Shown piece after piece: positions 11,280 to 22,310 of a DNA stretch of 64,000 bases (the stretch's first letter is position 1; each line of letters opens with the position of its first letter). The notes beneath the pieces are model-generated. The model had not been told where the DNA came from. It made no database searches and was given only the letters and a program-made list of their open reading frames with translations. Source of the DNA: Triatoma infestans (Eukaryota; Arthropoda; Insecta; Hemiptera; Reduviidae); contig JAAEAF010014748.1 of NCBI GenBank assembly GCA_011037195.1, positions 124,001-188,000 of the forward strand. The letters are read 5' to 3'. Position numbers and translations under genes: made by a program.

Positions 11280-11395
11280 TGTAACAATAGTCGGGCAGTG
11301 AGTTTAGAGATGCTCCTGGGAAGAGAAGTTCTACAAGCACCACATTGCCAGACTCGAACCCGGGACCTCTGCATGGGAGTCCTTGATCCGGCGAA
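11280..11395 (-). repeat. tRNA-derived SINE-1 fragment (minus)
   Basis: Mirror copy of the preceding SINE: reverse B box CTCGAACCCGGG (11353-11364), body GGGAAGAGAAGTTCTACAAG and CAGTGAGTTTAGAGATG. The A-box part is replaced by unrelated sequence. The TCCTTGATCCGGCGAACTT flank continues into the arm of the inverted duplication. Confidence 0.65.
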
Positions 11396-11800
11396 CTTTG
11401 AGCTTGCTCCATCCTGGAACCATCCGTAACCTGCATCTCGTAAGATTTTCCAGCAAACTTGAGAATTTTACTTGCTTTTTACTTTTTGTAATACTAATTG
11501 GCACCAAGTCCTAAATGACACTCTTGGCTTCATCAACAATCTGGAGCCTTTCCTAGCCATCTTAGCTTTTATGCACCACTTTCTCATGCTTCATCCAATC
11601 ACCCATCATTGGCCTCCAAGATTTTCATACAGCATCCTTCTTGGGTTCCTTTCTTCCGCCATTTTTTTTTTTTTACTATCCGGCTAACTGATCCAGGCTA
11701 TTTTAATGTTAGTAAAAAGATCGCACTACGAGAAGATATCACAAAGCTTTACACATTTGTGCGATTCCTTCATTCATCGTTTCGTATTGTCGGTCCATAA

Positions 11801-13079
11801 ATATTCCACATACTAGAAGAGTATGAGCCCGCTTAGTCAATGCAAATGTCTCATTTCCTTAAGCGATTATGGATCGGATCTGACACTATCTTATATATTA
11901 ATGCTTTAGCCTTTCTTGAAAGGTTCCTAAACTGTAAACCATCTTACTATACTAGAAGATAATAAGTTGGACCATATACATATATGCTTCGATCTCGTCA
12001 GAAGTCTGACCAATACGGAATTTTCTAATGTTTTTCAGTGAACAGTTCATTACAACGGTTTGGACTAATACTTTTGTTTAAAAGCTTTTCTAGGGAAACT
12101 TGATTTTAGGGGTGTTCCGGGGGAAACGAGACGTCCGGCTTTCCTCTTAAAATGACATTTTATTATTGTATTAGTTCTCCCACTTGTACGATATTGAAGG
12201 TAACTAACCCTTTAGTAAAAAGACCAAGTTTGAAAAATAATTTCTGTTACAATTCCAAGAATTGTAGTGTGAATATGTTTATTTTTACTTTAATCAAATT
12301 ATATTTAATGAGATCTTAAAGTAAAAATTTATGAAAGTAAACTAAATGTGTATTATCTCTTCATCACCTACAAAATAAATATCGTAAAAAGTTAATCGTT
12401 TTCCAAATAAATTCATTTACGTAAATAGTGGAGATTTATTTATGTTTTATAGGTGCAGAATTACCTTTGTAAAACATTCTTATGACGTTAAAACTTTTAT
12501 ACATGGAATATTCCTTGATTTTGAGTGTAATTAATTTTATTTTGGAATATTATGTGTTATTCTCCATTTTTATAGAAAGCAGTGTCATAACAATAAATAA
12601 AAAAAAATAGTATTCATTTAAAACAAATAAAAAAGACAAAATGCTAACAAACTTAAAACAATTTAATGGAAAGAACACTTAAAACTACCAGTGGCTTTAA
12701 GTGAATCAAAGTATTCAATTAATACGAAATAAAATAAATAAAAGATGTTAAACAAGGTCCAGGCAGAACGTGCATGCCATGTGGAGGGTTAAAAAACCAC
12801 TTAACCATTAAATTTGCAAATCAATTAATGAATTTATGATTTAATCAGTTTATAATTACTCACCACAATTTTATTTTTAAAGGTTTATCTTTAACTTTAC
12901 AGGCAATATCAGTTAAATAAAAAAAATTGATAAGGAGAATCCATTTTTTTTTGTCAAATAAAATTGATATTTAGTTAATTATTGATTTAAAAAAAAAATT
13001 AAGTGGGTAATTAGTTCAAATAAGATCTAATTACAAACTAATTTTATTTATTATTATATTATTTTTAAATTATTGACTC
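11801..13079. other. AT-rich non-coding stretch with a worn GT-foldback module
   Basis: About 11990-12240 resembles the internal module of the GT-foldback family (a GAAACTTGATTTTAGGGG-like block, then TAAAATGACATTTTATTATTG and AGTTTGAAAAA) but is highly diverged. The rest is AT-rich with no supported gene. Confidence 0.4.
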
Positions 13080-14110
13080 AGCAAAGCTGAAGTATAGAGG
13101 CACCTTTCGGCTCGAAGGCAAGGGAAGGCATGGGATTCAAATATAAATTATGATACAAACGGTGAGATCAGGACAAGAACAGACTGTTCCATTTGTCATG
13201 CAGGACTTCTCCCACTATTCGACATGATTGCTGGAGTTTTCCTGAGTTTTCCCGAATTTGTCAATCCCTAACATTGCGGTAAAAGCCCTGCATCAAATAA
13301 GAGGGATTATCTACACTTCCTGGAGACCACTCCCTTCATAGGGCAGTTATTTCTGCTGCCAACGCTCTATATACGCTCTATTTTCATATTGGCAGCAGAA
13401 ACAACAATCAAGAATACTCGGCCCAGCACTTTGTCATACCGGACCTATATCTGATCGGGCTTTAAGGAGGAAGTTTGTAGGTCAGCAATATACGATCCCA
13501 ATACAGCGAATTTTGTGCGCTTTCAATGACTGGCGGTGGATCATACTTGGTGTGGGGAGAGAAGGGGTCTTGCATCAGGTCTCTAGATTCTGTACAAACT
13601 AGCGGTGCAAAATTTTGCCTTACTATTATGTCTACTTAAAAAGTCATGCTACGCTAATATTGGGCACGATGCAAGCAAATGTATCATTTTCAGGGCCGTT
13701 TGGTACGGTGTACATTTAAATCAGTGGCAATCTTCGTTCATGTTATTACTCTTATAATACCTGGTCTTGGATCGCTTTGTTTCAGCAAATAGATGGGCAA
13801 GCGTAACCAAGAATAATTGCAAGTTTTGGCCCGCAATGCTGAATAATAACCGAGATTATGATTACTAGGGTTGAATTGTTGATCATGGGCGCAGCCTGGT
13901 GTTGCAGGGAGAGGCCTCTGAGTTCTCTAAGCTTAGGAAATATAATAAAAATATTTAATAATAAACCTAGGGCTTCACCTTGCCTTGCTAAGCAAGGACT
14001 TGTGTGTGGTAGCCACCGTAAGCACTGGTTTAAATTATACCAGGTAACCACTGGTTAGTAAGGGCCAGAGTAAGCTAATAAGTGTTAATGGATTTATTGA
14101 TTTCTCCTAA
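13080..14110. other. Unassigned less AT-rich stretch with a 13-bp perfect hairpin
   Basis: Base composition is more even than its surroundings, which usually marks old transposon sequence here, but no frame gives a recognisable protein. TTTCTGCTGCCAA (13350-13362) and its exact complement TTGGCAGCAGAAA (13389-13401) form a 13-bp stem. A tandem pair of CGCTCTAT/ACGCTCTA lies in its loop. A second small palindrome, CCTTGC..GCAAGG, is at about 13978-13998. Origin unknown. Confidence 0.35.
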
Positions 14111-14519
14111 ATCCACCGCACAATAGCCACAGATCCTATTGTACTGCCTTAGCGAATTGACTGCCAGATTGTAAACAATAAGCTCTCCCAATCTCCTGAA
14201 CAAATTTATAAAAGCAGGACAAATTGGTGTTGTTAATGTAGACTTGGACAGTCTTTTTTAACAAGTATTTAAAAGAACAGTAAATCTAAACCATCAACAG
14301 AACAAATAAGCAACAAAATCTACAACAAGACTTGAAGATCTACAACAAGATCAAAGAACAAGGAAGCATTCTAACGTGCATATTGCCAAAAAGTTATATC
14401 TTCGTTCAATACTATCGTACTTCTCGTCGATTTATTTATTTATTTGTTGTGGTGGTTGGTTCCGCAGAGCTGGAAAGCATCAGAGACATTTTCCGTGGTA
14501 GCCTGCTTCATTTTGTGGT

Positions 14520-14557
14520 CATCGACCGGTTTCGGGCGTTCGCCCATCTTCAGGATG
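14520..14557 (-). ncRNA. Hammerhead ribozyme motif, family A
   Basis: On the minus strand this reads CATC, CTGAAGA, T, GGGC-GAAC-GCCC, GAAA, CCGG, TC, GATG, identical in every core and stem position to the motif at 137-174. It lies downstream of the GIY-YIG frame, the expected place for the terminal-repeat hammerhead of a Penelope-like element. Confidence 0.75.
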
Positions 14558-15237
14558 CGTTCTTCAGACAGTGTGTCAACACAGACTCGTACAGAGGCTT
14601 AGCTTCACAACAACTGAGGTGTTTTTTAAATACTAAACTCTTAAACTAGGTGAAGGGATGTGGCCAGATGGGTGGGAAAACACGTCTTTGGGTTGTTAAA
14701 TGGCAAATTCTTTTCTTACAGTGGACGCGGGGGTCTAATCTTTAAACTCTGTTGTTGGAGGGAGACTTATTTCACAATTAACTAACCAAAATATTAAGAA
14801 TATACAAAAAATAAAAATAAGATACACAAAATAAATCTAAATAAAATTAAACAACGATTAAACTAACATTTTAAAATTCATTCATTCGTTTAAAACTGAA
14901 CGATTTTTTTATATAATTAAGTTAAGTTTTCCAGTTCCAAAGAATTAAGAAACTCCAGTCACTCTTTCACTTTTTCACGCAGCCCTCACATCCTCGCAAG
15001 CATGTATACCTAATTATGTTTTCTTATATAATTAAGTTTTTATTATGCATCCCACAAACTATGTCACATCATCTCTCACATACATCATCCAAATACGCAC
15101 TTTTTTTTTTTTTTTTTTTTTAAATATATATATATGTAAACTAGTAAAGTTATATGTACATAGTAGATTTAAAACTAAACCTAACCTTAAAATCTATTTA
15201 AGAACTATTTGTTGCGTGTGTAATTGTGTTTCTGTTG

Positions 15238-15660
15238 CTATTGTGGGAAGAGTGTTCTGAATAATGGTTCACTAGCAAATTTTGTCTGTTCATTTATTAA
15301 GTTTTGTGTTTTTCGTTTATATATTTCGAGTTGTTCTACTATGTCAAGTCGTCGTCCTTTGTGGCCAGAGTGTATTAGTTTCATCGTGGTCGTTATGTCA
15401 TCGGGTTTGTGTTTGTTAGTTTTTAGGTGATTGGCGTAATTTGAGTCAACTTTGTCGTATTTGTATGATCTGATGTGTTCGGTAAATCGTTCCTTGATTT
15501 TTCTGCCGGTCTGCCCCACGTAAATGTTGTCACAGTCCGGGCACTTCAACTCGTAGACCCCACTGCTGTCATACACGTCAGTGAACTCAGTACGAGTGCG
15601 GAGTTTTTTGCCTAATTTGTTGTTTGTCCGGAAGGATGTCAAAATGAAGCAGGCTACCAC
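15238..15660 (-). CDS. GIY-YIG endonuclease domain of a Penelope-like element
   Basis: A 140-residue frame on the minus strand ending in TAG (15238-15240). It contains the GIY-YIG signature as GVY (residues 34-36) and YVG (47-49), the following basic helix TGRKIKERFTEH with Arg and His, the CPDC pair (40-43) and later His residues in NHLKTNKH (78-84), which together fit the CCHH-type knuckle of Penelope endonucleases. Glu109/Glu112 in IVEQLEIY lie where the metal-binding glutamate is expected. The domain nicks DNA for element insertion. The first nine residues are encoded by the inverted end stub, so the annotated start is an artefact of the 5' truncation. The frame itself is unbroken. The reverse transcriptase that normally precedes it is missing. 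Confidence 0.85.
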   Translation of the reverse strand: MVACFILTSFRTNNKLGKKLRTRTEFTDVYDSSGVYELKCPDCDNIYVGQTGRKIKERFTEHIRSYKYDKVDSNYANHLKTNKHKPDDITTTMKLIHSGHKGRRLDIVEQLEIYKRKTQNLINEQTKFASEPLFRTLFPQ

Positions 15661-15691
15661 GGAAAATGTCTCTGATATTTATTTATTTATT

Positions 15692-18471
15692 GCTTCTTTT
15701 TCCGGTATGTCGTATAAATTTACTGTAAGTGAACTGTGTCACGTCTTCTTTTTCTTCAACAGTCACCAACTTCTGCTACCAGGACATAGTGCTAACAGGT
15801 AGTAACAGCCTTTATTTTTTTTTTTATATATAAAGGAGAAGAGCGTAGCCCAACCGCTCCAGCTGGCATAGTTAGCGTTAAATCAACAAGTTATGCGTAT
15901 AATTTAAAGATTCAATAACCACAAAATTACAAACTATTTGAGAAAAACTATAAAACCAAAAAAACTTATAACGTTATTATTATTATTATTAATATAATTC
16001 TTTTAAAAAAAATAATATTTGCGGTGTTGATAAACAGAAAAATGAAATTGCTATCGTTGTGACCACATTAATAAAGTAATATAATCTAAAAAAATAAGGT
16101 AGAATTGTTTTAAATTAAACTACATTACCTAAAAATCACCACATCCCGCTAACCTTTTTTTTGTATAAGTAAAAAATATTGAATTAAACATACTTCCTTT
16201 ATTATTGGTTTTATTTATTATTTTTAATTATTTTATTTACTTGGTTATTTTTAAATAGAAAAATTAAATTCCATGCGGCTTCTAACTAATTTATCGGAAC
16301 GGAAGTAAATGTGAATATCTGCGTATGTATAATTATGTGGTAAGATGCAATGTGATGCATTATTTGTTTTTAACATTAGTTTAGATTGTTATAGGGGATA
16401 TTACATTGCGACCTGAAAGAACTGTTGTACCCTGATTTTCTCGATATTTCAGCTAATTTATTTTTTTTTTTCTAAATATTTACACATGGTTTTTCTTAAA
16501 GAGAAAAGGAAAGTTCATTAAAAAATGAATTAAACTCAAATCAGGACGTTAGATTCCAAAAAAAAAAATGTGCCAGTAAACGTTTAGTTCTCTTAATTCC
16601 CAACAGGTGGTGGGGCAGTATTGTACACATTGGCACTATATTATCATTATTTAATGTAGAAAAAAAAATCACCAATAAATCATTCAACAAGTTGCAAATA
16701 TAAAAACATACATTCTTTTTTAAACTTTTAATAATAAGATTAATATTCATAGGAATATTTTTGGTTCATTTACGAAATTTTTTGAGAAAATAGTTTTTGA
16801 CTAACAACAGACAGTTTGTTGTAAACATTATGAATATACAATAAAGTAAGAATAAACTGTTTAGAGATAATATTATTCTATAATAAGTAATGATTTTTTG
16901 CCTGTTCCCATCAAAAAATAAATTGTTAACACATAGCTTAATTACAATAGAATATAGGTAATTACATAGTAATTTATTAAAACCTAATAAAAATGGTTAA
17001 AAAATTTATTTTTAAAAACTTTATGGACTATCATATTTAAGGCGCATTGAGATATTTACAGTGGGCACTATGTTGGCTACCCCTAGTCTAAAAATTTATT
17101 TCAATCCAATTAAAGAGTTTTAACACATTTACAATACTAAGATCTAATAAATACTTTCGTAACATTTTAAGCATGAAGAAAATCGATTATCCAGAAGTAA
17201 AATTTGTTCAATAAACAAATGAAGTAAAAAAAAAAATTAAAAAAAGATATGAAGGATTTGGGTGTGTATCTGTAAATGTCTGTATTTAAAAAAAAAAAAA
17301 ATCGCTGTATCGAAAAGTCGAATAAAACTAGAAGTCTGTATCGAAGAAAAAATTAAAAATCAGATTCGAAAAAAAATTTCGACATTTATTCGAAGAAGGC
17401 TTCAACAATTTTTATCATTTGAAACATTTTTCGGCAAAAAGAAAACAAAGTCACAATACTAGAGGTTTCTAAGGGGCTGGTTCCATGACATTAGACTAAA
17501 CTCTTAAGTATTAAATTTGGTTGGGAATTGTTCGAGGCATTGCCTTACGGGTGGTTGACTCACATTTAGTTAGGCTGGATATTGCTCTTAAAAAAGCAAT
17601 CAGTAAAAAGTAACTGTTTCATTTTTATCTATATATTGATAAGAGTAACTTTGCTAAATATTTACTCGTTTAATCATTTTGTCAATTATAATTGTATATT
17701 TTCAATAAGAGGAAGTAGTGTGAATTTTTGTTTACTCAGGAAACATCACAGGAAGTGTATTCCGATCAATAATCAAATTCGAAAAATGTACACGTTCGAA
17801 GTAAATCAATCAATCAATAATTTTTTTTGTTTTTGTTTTGCTATAAATAGTGATAAGAACTCTATTATAAAATATGTTAATGAGCTGAGCTATTATGGCT
17901 ATAAGAAATATTTAAACCTAAGACAAAGTTTAGTATTGTATTTCCCACAACATTTCTGTGTTTCATTTCTCAAAGTTGAAGGCTAAAAGTTAAGGAGAAA
18001 CACTTTAGTCCAGGTAGCTAATCCAGGAACAGCGTGGGACAAAAAACAATATTTATAATAGATCCCTTTGCCATCCTAATTCTCCCTTCTCGTACACACA
18101 TAACATAGTTATGTTTAGTACCTTTAGGAATATATATATATATGTAGAGAGAGAGGGGGGGCCCTTTATGTTTTTAGTCCCATCATAGGGCTGTGATTTT
18201 GGTTGTTTTAACAACTTTCTTATGTTCTCTATAAATATTTCTATATTATCAAGTGTTATTTATTGTTTAATAACTACAACAGTATTGTCATTATTTAAAA
18301 CATAAAAATGAATATTAGTTTAATAAATTTTTTTATTTAATTGTATTTTTGTTTAATAAATAATTAATTGCTACCGAAAAATATAAAAAAATTATTGCTA
18401 TATTTATATTCATGAGAATGAACCCATTTTATTCAATTAGCGAAAGAAAAAGGCCAAGAAATATTACTTAG
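15692..18471. other. AT-rich non-coding stretch
   Basis: No supported gene. The longest open frame (17582-17983, 134 codons) is rich in Asn, Ile, Phe and Lys with no motif, as expected by chance at this base composition. Poly-A/poly-T tracts occur at 15811-15824, 16440-16470 and 17225-17300. Confidence 0.5.
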
Positions 18472-18771
18472 ATCTCCCAGGCGATCAAACACGCTATTAG
18501 GAGATATTATTGTGCTGCAAAGCAGCTAAAGCTCGTCCGGGATTTTAAAAAGGGAGAAAAGTTTCCGGAGAAAATAAAGACGATTACACTAGAAACCATC
18601 CATGAGCGGTACCTTCAGCCTGTGTGGCGGCCATGTTTCAGCTCCCTCAGTCCATGGGTTGGCCTAAATTTCGAAGGAGAAGTAAGAGCAATCCTCCTTG
18701 TAAGCGGGTGGAGATCAAGGAAATATCAAGATAGTGTTGTTTGTGAATTGCAAAGCAGTCATCCAGGATGA
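18472..18771 (+). other. Stop-free frame of 99 codons, unrecognised
   Basis: The frame following TAG at 18469-18471 stays open to TGA at 18769-18771 and encodes a mixed-composition peptide including AIRRYYCAAKQLKLVRDFKK and LETIHERYLQPVWRPC. There is no ATG near its start, so it would have to be an exon or a transposon fragment. TTACTTAG immediately before it could serve as a splice acceptor. The region is clearly less AT-rich than its flanks. No family was recognised. Confidence 0.25.
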
Positions 18772-19993
18772 TTCGTGACCGGAGCGAGTTGTTTCATGTG
18801 GTGAAATGTCGGATTGATTATCGCAGAAGTGTCGATTGCCTTGCAATGGATTCCTAGCCGTTGCAGCATACGAAGAGAACTGCAGATTCTAGGAAGCAAC
18901 CAGTCGTACCGGTTACCCCGTTTCCTACTGCAAAGACGTGCTGAAAGAACACTTTCATTGGGCAACTAGGCAACTAATGGCAGAACGCCAATGACGATCC
19001 CACAGGTTAAAAAAATACATTCATGAGGAATAAATGTGACTTATCATGATGAAAAGTTAACAATCCTTTGACATTTTATCTGTCTGTAATTTTTATAGTA
19101 GGCTTTAGAAGGAGAGAAATTAGTGAGAAAAGGACATTGAGCAATAAGCTAGAATGAATGCTGAACACTGTATAATTAACTGGAGACACAAATCTGCCAG
19201 GACTTTATACGTATAAGAGAAATTAGATAGCGAGAGATTTAGTGTGAGTGAAGAGAAGGTTAGTAGTTGATTGCTGATTCATTGTTAACTGTTCTAAAAC
19301 TGTTGTAAGACTGTCCCTTGTAGGGCTAGAGTAGCTGTATATATACAGAGCCTTCCACTCTAGTCTGGCCAAAGTACCGAGTGAGATTCTCAATTGTTGT
19401 CTCTCTCTCTCTCTGCTAAAGATCCCTCTCTTCGGATGCTCTCACATTTTAATCAGAATTTGAAGATTGTTTTATCTTAGGCAACTGAGTGAAAATTTGA
19501 GAGAGCAAATTTGTCAATTTATTCCGTGAGTTACGTACAAGTGATATATTAATAATAATATTAAAACAGTAAGTTGTAAATTTTAATATTCACCGTAAAA
19601 TTAAAGGTTGAAAAGAAGAATCTGTGTAGCAAACAAACACACACGCACATATGTACATACAGACACACACACACTCGTTCACACCAGCATTTTGTATCAG
19701 AATTTCGAACAAACTTTGACCTGTGCTACCCTGTACTGTTGTCATGTAAGTTAGTTAGTATCACTGTAGTTTTCGTACGAGTACGATCTCCACCGCCATC
19801 AACTCTATGTATGTTATATCATTTGTAAAACTTAACAAATTAAACGTACCATCATCACATCGTCATTTGTTAAAGTGAAGTTATAGTGGAAATATATCTG
19901 TTTTATCATAGCACCAAACTTTTCTCTGAGCTACCCATTGGGAGACTACTACGGTGGAACTCCAAACCGTCTTTATCCCGAACAGTGATAATC
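18772..19993. other. Unassigned; possible LTR-like promoter region
   Basis: About 19300-19440 contains the palindrome CTGTATATATACAG (19335-19348), a TATA-like core, followed by pyrimidine-rich sequence and a (CT)n run at 19400-19414. This layout is seen in LTR promoters, but no matching second copy, primer-binding site or polyprotein was found. A CA microsatellite lies at about 19638-19675. Confidence 0.25.
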
Positions 19994-20007
19994 GGCTTCT
20001 TTTTGTA

Positions 20008-20049
20008 ATCATCGACCGGTTTCCTGGCGTTTGCCAATCATCAGGATAT
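20008..20049 (-). ncRNA. Hammerhead ribozyme motif, family A variant
   Basis: On the minus strand: TATC, CTGATGA, then TTGGC-AAAC-GCCAG as a five-pair stem II closed by a T-G pair, GAAA, CCGG, TC, GATGAT. All core residues are present, and stem II differs from the other copies by compensated changes. Confidence 0.65.
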
Positions 20050-20126
20050 TTTTGTAAAAACAGTGTTCAGTTTGTCAAATTTAGTTGATACACTTTTTAG
20101 TTTATGCAGTTTTGACTGAAAATATG

Positions 20127-20163
20127 CTGATGAATCGGAGAACGCAAGAAACCGGTCGTTGAC
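20127..20163 (+). ncRNA. Hammerhead remnant with damaged stem II
   Basis: CTGATGA and GAAACCGGTC are intact, but the bases between them (ATCGGAGAACGCAA) no longer form a stable stem II. Probably inactive. Confidence 0.5.
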
Positions 20164-20236
20164 CACAAAAAGAAGCAGGCTATCACGGAAAATATCTCTG
20201 ATGCTTTCCAGTTCTGTGTAACCAACCTCAACAATG

Positions 20237-20989
20237 ATCAAATTTTATAATTGTATTAACTGCAGTCAAGTATTCTTTTCTTTTTCCAGTGACGCCTTAA
20301 TACCTGCTCTGAAGGCTAGTGGCCATATCGGGCATCAATTTAAGATTTATTATACTGAATTAATTGATTCTATTTTTTTACAGCCGCTCAACAAAATAAA
20401 TTAGGTGAATGCTTTCAAAATTTGTATAATTTAAACATTTTTTTTTTGTTTAAATTATTTTCTTTTTTATTATATTTTTACAACATTATCATTATAACTG
20501 GATTATTATTATACCACTTCTATTGTATGATTTTTTTTATTTATTTATTTTTATTATTACTGTTATTATTTATTTTTTTTAATATTTTATTGTATGGTTC
20601 ATTGTTGGTGAATAGAATAGAATGAATTATGAACGCAAAAATGACTCTTTCTTATTTTTTTCTGTCTAAATAAACTATGTTTATATCTGTATATTCTATC
20701 ATTGTGTAATCCTTCTGTAATGTTAACGCTATTTATTTTCTTTAATTATTTGTTTATTCACTCATTTTTTTTTTTTTTTTTTAGTATTTATTCTTGGTAT
20801 TTTAATAATGGTCTCATCTTAAATTTAAAACTATATATCTCTAGCCTTATCGTATAAATATTTATTTGTGCACAGTTTATATACGCACATGTCTAATTCT
20901 CTGTTTATCTGAATATTATTTTAGGTTTCATTTTAATACTATTTTTAATATTATATCAATGTTAATTTTGTTTATCAAAAACTTGGCGA
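20237..20989. other. AT-rich non-coding stretch
   Basis: Long T-rich tracts (20437-20460, 20530-20590, 20766-20783); nothing supported. Confidence 0.5.
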
Positions 20990-21210
20990 TTTTGGTCTTG
21001 TTTAGCCATGTTACAAAAATGAGGCGAAAAAAAGTGGACAGATCGAATGGGTTCCCGAAGGATGGAGGAGAAGAGGGCGTCTTAGGCAACTTTGGCTGGG
21101 TCATGGTCTGAAGGACGATTATTGGCGGGGCAGAGAAAGGTCGAGAGAAGGAGAGGCAACAGCAATCTTAGTATCTAGCGCAAAACCGATAGAAGAAGAA
21201 GAGTAGGTAA
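20990..21210 (+). pseudogene. LINE C-terminal tail fragment
   Basis: Across frames the plus strand reads FSHVTKMRRKK and then EWVPEGWRRRGRLRQLWLG followed by HGLKDDYWRGRERSREGEAT. This matches the post-RT tail of RTE/R1-like LINEs (a GHVxRM...GRRRRGRPxxxW...DREEWR-type block). It ends near a GAAGAAGAAGAG tract (21192-21206) that may be the element's simple tail. One frameshift near 21048 is needed, so it is dead. It is similar in type to, but not a copy of, the tail at 5870-6290. Confidence 0.55.
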
Positions 21211-21839
21211 GTAAATTGCCAGGTGAAGGGTCGAATTTCGCTAAATACTCAAAATTCTGGACTCTTATGCAGAAGCACGAATTGTATAAGGGAAAATCAG
21301 TTTACACACTCTGTTAATTTAAAAGAAAAAACAAAAAAAACCGTTGCAACCATTATTGAAAAACTAAAAAAATCAGCAAAATATCAACTGTTTGAGATTA
21401 CCTGAATTTCTTGTTTATAAGATTTTATTTTCAGACTCGAACATATTATAATATACACACGCTTCCGCCAATAAGGCAATTTTTTGGGAATCTTACAGCA
21501 GGAAGAGAAAGTAAAAACAGGATAAAAATGAGAAATTCCGTTTTTTTTTTTCTTGCATATGAATGATACCAATCATCAAGCATTTGTATGAATCATCAAA
21601 CACTGATGGTAATGAATTATATTTAATAGGTTTGATCAAATAATCTGGCCATCCTAGGTTCGATATTCATATTAGTGGAGCTAATTTATTCATTAGTAAT
21701 TTTTCGCCAATGATTAGAGACCTTCAACTGATGATCAGCACTCATCGACTTATGATAGTTGTGGGTGAAAAACAAAAAAAATGTATCCTAGGAAATTAAA
21801 AAAAATTAATTCCTTTCAGATACCACTTTCCCATCTGAC

Positions 21840-22310
21840 AGTTTCTGGTATTATTATGTGGGGAGAGACCAAACCCTGCACTATCCAAAGCCCCATTCGG
21901 CCCATATAGCTACCTCAAAGAAAAAACAACAACAAGCCTCGGTTTAGACAACAAAAATGCATATGCGGGTCTAACCCATCCAAGATTCACCGCAGCCTGA
22001 ACAAATTGGACCATAACCTTAAAGTTCTTCCTGTTTTGATCAAAGATCCTGAACCTAATTTCCTCACAACCCAAGCAATCTGTCATAAGATCGGATAGGT
22101 GTTTCTTCCTCTGTCTCACAGACTCTACAAAGTGGCCTGTGACATGAACCCCATTACGTACAGGGCATCTCCTTAAACCACAATGACCAATAAGACATCC
22201 AACGAGATGCTTGAGAAAGCTACGTGAAAGACACAACAACTAATAGCCCTGACCCAGGGACCCCTCAATGAGCGTTTAGATCTGACAGTAAAGTTTCGTT
22301 CAAAATTCGT
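21840..22310 (-). pseudogene. Jockey-like LINE C-terminus (minus strand)
   Basis: The minus strand encodes FLKHLVGCLIGHCGLRRCPV, RNGVHVTGHF, then after a disturbed knuckle region LMTDCLGCEEIRFRIFDQ and FKVMVQFVQAAVNLGW with further readable sequence to about 21910. This corresponds to the GHCPLRRHL...C..C.EEEET..HL...CP segment at the end of Jockey-clade ORF2. The zinc-knuckle cysteines are largely lost through local frame changes. The 3' UTR, with a CATATAGCTACC-type motif on the plus strand at about 21903, recurs at 48530-48550, identifying a second tail of the same family. Confidence 0.6.

Larger units (their letters stand above)
10744..11800. repeat. 1-kb inverted duplication with SINE at its centre
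   Basis: The plus sequence from GGACCGATAATACGAA (10747) to about 11270 is repeated in reverse complement from about 11280 to CGGTCCATAA (11791-11800), at roughly 80% similarity by eye. Matching landmarks on both arms are GTGCGATCTTTTTACTA, GAAAGTGGTG, TTGTTGATGAAGCCAAGA, AAGTAAAATTCTC and GGTTCCAGGATGG, followed by SINE sequence meeting tail to tail near 11275. It could be an inverted dimer of one unit or two independent insertions, but the continuity of both arms favours one event. The arms carry no intact ORF. Confidence 0.75.
14430..15691 (-). mobile_element. Penelope-like element copy with GIY-YIG endonuclease (family A)
   Basis: A 1.23-kb element (14445-15676) flanked by the 15-bp direct repeat ATTTATTTATTTATT (14430-14444 and 15677-15691); the simple sequence makes the repeat less decisive. 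Read on the minus strand it has a short inverted end stub (15640-15676), the GIY-YIG endonuclease frame, an AT-rich 3' region, then the hammerhead-bearing end (14520-14557) and the long terminal extension with GCTTTCCAGCTCTG reversed at 14461-14485. Penelope-like elements encode a reverse transcriptase fused to a C-terminal GIY-YIG domain and carry hammerheads in their terminal repeats. Here the reverse transcriptase is gone. This copy supplies the family identity for the shorter hairpin elements. Confidence 0.85.
19994..20236. mobile_element. Penelope-derived inverted element, family A (copy 3)
   Basis: Inverted dimer. The left side carries a minus-strand hammerhead (20008-20049). The right side has a plus-strand hammerhead remnant (20127-20163) followed by the family end with GAAGCAGGCTATCACGG and the long extension GATGCTTTCCAG to about 20236. 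The long end lies on the right, so the element reads on the plus strand. The left short end is truncated inside CTTCTTTTTG. Flanking AACAGTGAT and AACAATGAT may be a worn target duplication. Confidence 0.7.

Noticed and set aside
11003..11436. Minus-strand frames across the SINE pair
   Set aside because: They translate tRNA-derived SINE sequence; not genes.
17582..17983. 134-codon open frame starting LLKKQSVKSN
   Set aside because: Composition (Ile, Asn, Phe, Lys) matches random AT-rich frames; no domain, no coding-like neighbours.
20422..20625. Hydrophobic frame resembling a membrane protein
   Set aside because: A translation of T-rich low-complexity DNA; Phe/Leu/Ile content follows from base composition.
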